64,000 nucleotides of DNA, from the NCBI RefSeq assembly GCF_008831285.2, contig NC_045139.1, positions 17,342,354-17,406,353 on the forward strand, in the 5' to 3' direction. The notes beneath the pieces were generated by a model. It was given only the letters and a program-made list of their open reading frames with translations. It was not told the DNA's origin and did no database searches. This DNA comes from Nymphaea colorata (Eukaryota; Streptophyta; Magnoliopsida; Nymphaeales; Nymphaeaceae). The translations under genes were made by a program, and so were the position numbers. Position 1 is the stretch's first letter, and every line of letters starts with the position of its first letter. Of the stretch, positions 59,520 through 64,000 are shown piece after piece.

Positions 59520-61390
59520 CCTAGGGGTCCACAACGAGTCGAGCTACTCGAGCTCGACTCGTTTATGCTCGACTCGTAAGCGAGTTCGAGTTGCTTCATT
59601 AGTTAAACGAGTCAAGCTCGAGTTCACGAGTCGACTCGTTTAACTAATCGAGCCGAGTTTGAGTTTCACTGAAGTGGACTCGTTAAAGCTCGACTCGGCT
59701 CGATTAGTTAAAATACCGGTTTTAAAAAAACCGGTTTTAAAAAAACCGGTTCAGCACTTCTCGGGCGGGAAACTCATAACTCTTTTTCAGTTTAGGTTTC
59801 CTTTTTCCGTTCTCCCTCTCTCCGACTCCGACCCTCCCTCTCTCGGTCTCTTTGACTTCTCATTCTCTTCTCCGTCTTTGTGCTCTCCATTATTTCTCCA
59901 ACCATGAAGTTCCTTGACCACCATCACCGGCCTGTGGCAGCGTTCGGCGGCATCCGGCGGTTTCTAGCCACCTGTGAGTCTGTCCATCTGGAAAATCAAT
60001 GATAAGTTATTTGGTTTTTTTCTATTTATTTTCACTTTCTTCTTCTCCTTCTTTTTCTTCAAGGGCATGTTTTCTGGACGTAGCCATGGATGACGCAAAA
60101 AACAAAAAATGAAGAAGAAGGAAAAGAAGAAGAAGAGGCAGAATGGAGAAAATATTAGGGTTATCCTCTTTCCCCTTCTTTCTTCCTCTGGCATGAGACG
60201 TAGCTGCTACGGGTGATGGCGTCCCCTCTTTCCCTCTCTTTCTTCTTGGAGGAGGAAAAAGGGAAGGAGGGAGGAGGAAGGGCGGCAGAGAAAGAAGGGA
60301 AGGTGGGAGGAGGAAAAATACCAGGGAGGAGGAAGAATGGAGGCAGAGAGCGAGGGAGGAAGTGGCCGTTCCTCCCTGCTTCCCTCCGCTCTTGAGGTAG
60401 AAGAAGGGGAGAAAGGAGGCCAGTGTGAGCACGGTTCTGACAGGCAGATACAGAAGAGGAGAGAGAACTTCCCGTTCTCGCTTTTGATCATAGAGTCAAC
60501 TCTTCGGTTGGTAAGCAGTCTATGTGTGTCTTTTAAAATTTGGTACAAATCGTGAAATTATAATTTCTTCTCATGGTGGTCTCGCGTTATTTAGGTTGTC
60601 TAGAAAGTAAAGTTTCTTGATTTTTTGCTCAATGGATTGGTTGTCTGGGTAAGCAGGAGATGGCGGTCATCAATTTTTCATTTTTATTGTTTTGTTTCCT
60701 TCCAGTCCACTGTGGATTAGGTGCACGAAGCTCCTTTTATAATTTCGCCAGAGCACCACCCACCATCTTCCTCCTTCACCCTTTACGATTCTGTTTCTCT
60801 GTTGAAGAAAGCCGCAAGTCTTTTTGCCTGTTTACCTCCTTCTTACACCCTTCTTGTTTGGGGAAGAAGAAGAGGGGAAAAGGAGTTTGAGTGTCTTTTT
60901 TTGATGGTTTGGTTGATTAGATTTCTTGTGCAGGGTAAGAGGGTCGTGTATGTGCGGAGGACCAGAGGGCTTGAAGCAACATGCGTTGTGTTGTGGGATG
61001 GAGGACGCAGGGTTCTGTGTTGGCGGCAGCAAGGTTATCGCCTGCTCCGCTCTTCTGGAGCTCTCGGCCTCCGATGACCTGATTGGGATCAAGCAGCCGT
61101 CGAAGAGGATGGCTCCACCATAGATGAGGTCAGCTTCTGGTATGGCGGGTCCTCCGACAGGAAGATGGGCTTCGTCCAGAGGCCGCCGCTGATGATAACC
61201 GTGCTCTTCAGCAGCATCGACGGAGGAATAAACGAGTTAAACGAGTCGAGCTCGAGCTCGACTATGTATAGTCGAGTCGAGCTCGAGCTCGTGTTAGCTC
61301 GTGTTAGGGAACTCGACTCGAGTTCGAGTTCGAGCTCGAGCTGGGCAAGCTCGGGCTCGACTCGGCTCGTGTGCAGCCCAACCCCAACCT
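59520..61390. mobile_element. Inserted ~1.9-kb element carrying gene-like sequence (Pack-type candidate)
   Basis: Units 2 and 3 lack this segment, so it is an insertion into unit 1. The left arm starts TAGGGGTCCACAACGAGTCG and is rich in CGAGTCGAG words; the right arm (about 61225-61385) has the same words and ends near GTGTGCAGCCCAACCCC. Between the arms (about 59780-61220) lies different, partly GC-rich sequence: a pyrimidine-rich leader, an ATG at 59904 opening MKFLDHHHRPVAAFGGIRRF, a good donor (CACCT then GTGAGT, 59972), an acceptor (TTTCTTGTGCAG, ending 60933) and open GC-rich exon-like sequence to about 61220. I cannot name the source gene. Confidence 0.6.
59715..59750. repeat. Three ACCGGT palindromes at 15-bp spacing
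   Basis: ACCGGT occurs at 59715, 59730 and 59745, separated by TTTAAAAAA blocks, just inside the left arm of the inserted element. Confidence 0.9.
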
Positions 61391-61399
61391 ACACCATAT

Positions 61400-63090
61400 T
61401 AGTCCCGAAGGAAGCTCTAAAATGCAGGAATGTCAAGGTTTTTTCTTTATTTAAAACTGAATGTGAATTTGAACTTTATCGAATATTTATTTAAAACTGA
61501 AGATGAATATGGTGAGATGTCATTTTTTAAATCTAAGTTCGATCTAATATATTAGGTGGATGTTAAACTTTTTTTCTAGGTCTGTCTTTTTTATAAACAT
61601 TTTGGTGATCCATGCATTGACATCCTTAGTCTGACTACTACGCTACATTTATCACTTGAACAATTTATGATGGAAAGCGACAAGTTTGAACTACTTAAAT
61701 AAATTTGCACACATTAAATTTGGTCAACCATATGTCTTGTTTCGTTCATTAACTCGAAGACTTACCAGCCAACTAGCACATGTATCTCTAGAACTTCGAC
61801 TAGTAGAAAACTTGTCTAAGCTCTAAAAACAAGGTAAGTGAAAAGGAAAATGCTCGGTTTCTAGGGGATCATGCACCCGAGCATTACTTGTACTAATTTA
61901 TGCGAACGAAATTAAAAGCACATGAAAAAAGACAAAAATTTCATTCAGGGAAGGTTTTTTTTTTGTCTGTTTGACCTCTCATAGGGGTATTTTGATTTCT
62001 TTAAAAACTTCGTTTTCTTTGGTTTTTTTTGTCTGTTAAACGGCATTTTGATTTTTTTGACCTGCCCGAACAAGTATTTTTTGTTCGGGCACAAACATAT
62101 AACTTTCTTTGTTGTTTGACAATATCAAACACCTTTCTCTTTAATGAAAAATTTTACCAAAAGACATAGACCTTGTAAGATCATGGGTATTTTTTTTCTT
62201 TCTAAAAATGGAACAAGGTGTTTTTGCCTAGAAGAATTTGTTTGTGAACAAGGTGTTTTTGCCTAGAAGAATTTGTTTGTTTTTTTTTTCTTTTTTCAAA
62301 CAGTACATTTTTCATATTCTCACATTGGAATTGCATTTTTATCATTTCTGAACTTTAATATGCTGCTTGAGGGGAGTGCCAAGTTTTTAAACACTGTTAT
62401 TTTCGTGAATTAAAGTAAGTCTAGAAGACAAGGCTTGAATTATACTTTTCTCGCAAAAAAAAAAGAGGCTTAAAATAAACGAAATAAGAACAGAATTCAT
62501 TGAGCCCCAAGGGTATAGTGTAACTCAATAGAGCATGCAGTGCACATGAAGGGCCACTGACTCACTGAGTCCATTTCCATAACCACTGCTTCGCTTTCAG
62601 AATTACTTTTCCACACCATGTTGATCTTAAAGCTAGGGTTGAACAACTAGTTGAGCTACTTGAGCTCGGCTCGAGAACGAGCTCGAGCCAAGTCATTTGC
62701 TTAACGAGTCGAGCTCGAGTTCATGAGTCGACTCGTTCAAATAATTGAGTTGAGTTCGGGTTCAACACGTAATTGCCGAGTCGAGCTTGAGCCTTAATAG
62801 AGTTTGTCAGACCTTAATCAAGTCGATATATTCAAACGAGTTTACTAGTTTGTCGAGCTGTAATCGAGTCGAGCTCGAGTTCATATCTAATATATTCAAA
62901 CGAGTTTGTCCAGACTTAATCGAGTCGCGTAACGATGACTATCAATTCTATTCAAACGAGTTTGTCGAGCCTTAATCGAGTCGAGCTCAAGCTGCTTCCG
63001 TCGAGCTATTCTCGATCTCAAGGTTTCATTAGTTGAGCGAACTGAACTCGGGCTCGACTCTCTCGTGTTCACCCCAACCTGCACCATATT
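61400..63090 (+). repeat. Long tandem repeat, unit 2 (complete, about 1.7 kb)
   Basis: Same order as unit 1: an AT-rich part (anchor AAATCTAAGTT at 61529) with the words TGCATTGACATCC, TTTATGATGGAAAGCGA and TGCCCGAACAAGTATTTTTT, then the GAGTCGAG-rich part (62635-63078). It differs from unit 1 by substitutions and small indels, including a local duplication of about 33 bases near 62213-62278. Confidence 0.92.
62635..63078 (+). mobile_element. GAGTCGAG-rich hAT-like element, copy in unit 2
   Basis: Left end TAGGGTTGAACAACTAG, right end CTCTCGTGTTCACCCC, as in the copy at 59081-59517. Here the right end runs straight into AACCTGCACCATATTGATCC, showing the uninterrupted arrangement. Confidence 0.6.
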
Positions 63091-64000
63091 GATCCCGAAG
63101 CAAGCTCTAAAATGCAGGAAGGGCTACACTCTTTCTTTATTTAAAACTCAATGTGAAATTGAACTTTATCAAATATTTATTTAAAACTAAAGTTGAAACC
63201 GATGGGATGTCATTTTTTAAATCTAAGTTCGATCTAATATATTAGTTGGATGTTAAACTTTTTTTCCAGGCCTGCCTTTTTTTTTTCAAACATTTTGGTT
63301 AGATATCCGGATCCATGCATTGACATCCTTAGTCTGACTTCGCTATTTTTATCACTTAAACAATTTATGATGGAAAGCGACAAGTTTGAACTACTTAAAT
63401 AAATTTGCTCACATTAAATTTGGTCAACCATATGCCTTGTTTCGTTCATTAACTCGAAGAGTTACCAGCCAACCAGCACATGTATCTCTAGAACTTCGAC
63501 TCGTAGAAAACTTGTTTAAGGTCTAAAAACAAGGTAAGTGAAAAGGAAAATGCTTGGTTTCTAGCGGATCATGCACCCGAGCATTACTTGTACTAATTTA
63601 TGCGAACGAAATTAAAAGCACATGAAAAAAGAGAAAAATTTCATTCAGGTAAGGTTTTTTTTGTCTGTTTAACCTCTCATGGGATATTTTGGTTTCTTTA
63701 AAAACTTCTTTTTCTTCGTTCTTTTTTGTCTATTGAAGGGCATTTTGATCTTTTTGAGCTGCCCGAACAAGTATTTTTTGTTCGGGCATAAACATATAAC
63801 TTTCTTTGTTCTTTGTCAATATCAAACACCTTTCTCTTTTAAGGAAAATTTTACCAAAAGTGATGGACCATGTAAGATCATGGGTATTTTTTTTCATTCT
63901 AAAAATGGAACAAGGTGTTTTTGCCTAGAAGAATTTGTTTGTTAGTTTTTTTCTTTTTTTAGACAGTACATCTTTCATATTGTCACATTGGAATTGCATT
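63091..64000 (+). repeat. Long tandem repeat, unit 3 (cut by window edge)
   Basis: Anchor AAATCTAAGTT at 63219, 1690 bases after that of unit 2. The AT-rich part continues in register with unit 2 to the last base of the window. Confidence 0.9.

Larger units (their letters stand above)
57945..61400 (+). repeat. Long tandem repeat, unit 1 (interrupted)
   Basis: First of three direct copies. It has an AT-rich part (about 57945-59075) and a GAGTCGAG-rich part (59081-59517), then is split by the element at 59520-61390 before the short ACACCATATT..TCCCGAAG..GCTCTAAAATGCAGG tail. The anchor AAATCTAAGTT lies at 58015. Confidence 0.88.

Noticed and set aside
60022-60432. 136-codon open frame on the minus strand inside the inserted element
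   Set aside because: Its sequence comes from a long purine-rich (GGA, GAA) stretch and is low-complexity Pro/Leu/Ser in translation, so the frame is open for compositional reasons.

Overview
This window looks like nuclear DNA of a flowering plant. Evidence: genes split by GT-AG introns (one up to 5.2 kb long), long AT-rich intergenic stretches full of microsatellites and degraded DNA transposons, a plastid ycf2 fragment inserted in the nuclear sequence, and plant-specific families (SAUR, ARF). Nothing seen fixes the species. All gene models below were assembled by eye from splice sites, reading phase and family conservation.

Layout. (1) 1-1326, minus: the first 442 codons of an unrecognised Ser-rich protein that runs off the left edge. 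(2) 7726-8205, minus: an intronless SAUR gene of the SAUR52-55 type. (3) 8206-19061: about 11 kb without a recognisable gene, with TA microsatellites. (4) 19062-22946, minus: a six-exon RPA43-like RNA polymerase I subunit. (5) 24228-30234, plus: a three-exon plastid ribosome-binding factor A (RbfA) with a 5.2-kb second intron. (6) 30235-40252: gene-poor, with tandem repeats, a GAGTCGAG-rich transposon copy and a plastid ycf2 insertion. (7) 40554-47503, plus: a 14-exon auxin response factor, closest to ARF5/MONOPTEROS, 1057 aa. (8) 49729-53020, plus: a three-exon 51-aa mitochondrial ATP synthase subunit e. (9) 54490-57544, minus: a four-exon MSRA5-type methionine sulfoxide reductase A with Ser in place of the catalytic Cys. 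(10) 57945-64000: three tandem copies of a ~1.7-kb repeat, the first broken by a ~1.9-kb element that carries gene-like, intron-containing sequence.

The genes do not form one pathway; this is ordinary euchromatin. Two auxin-related genes (SAUR, ARF5) lie in one window but 32 kb apart, which is probably coincidence. Several genes serve basic machinery: Pol I transcription, plastid ribosome maturation, mitochondrial ATP synthase. I found no clearly undescribed system. The points most worth a second look are the gene-carrying element at 59520-61390, a GC-AG intron, a dense uORF chain and a potential PB1-less isoform in the ARF5 gene, and the Cys-less MSRA5.
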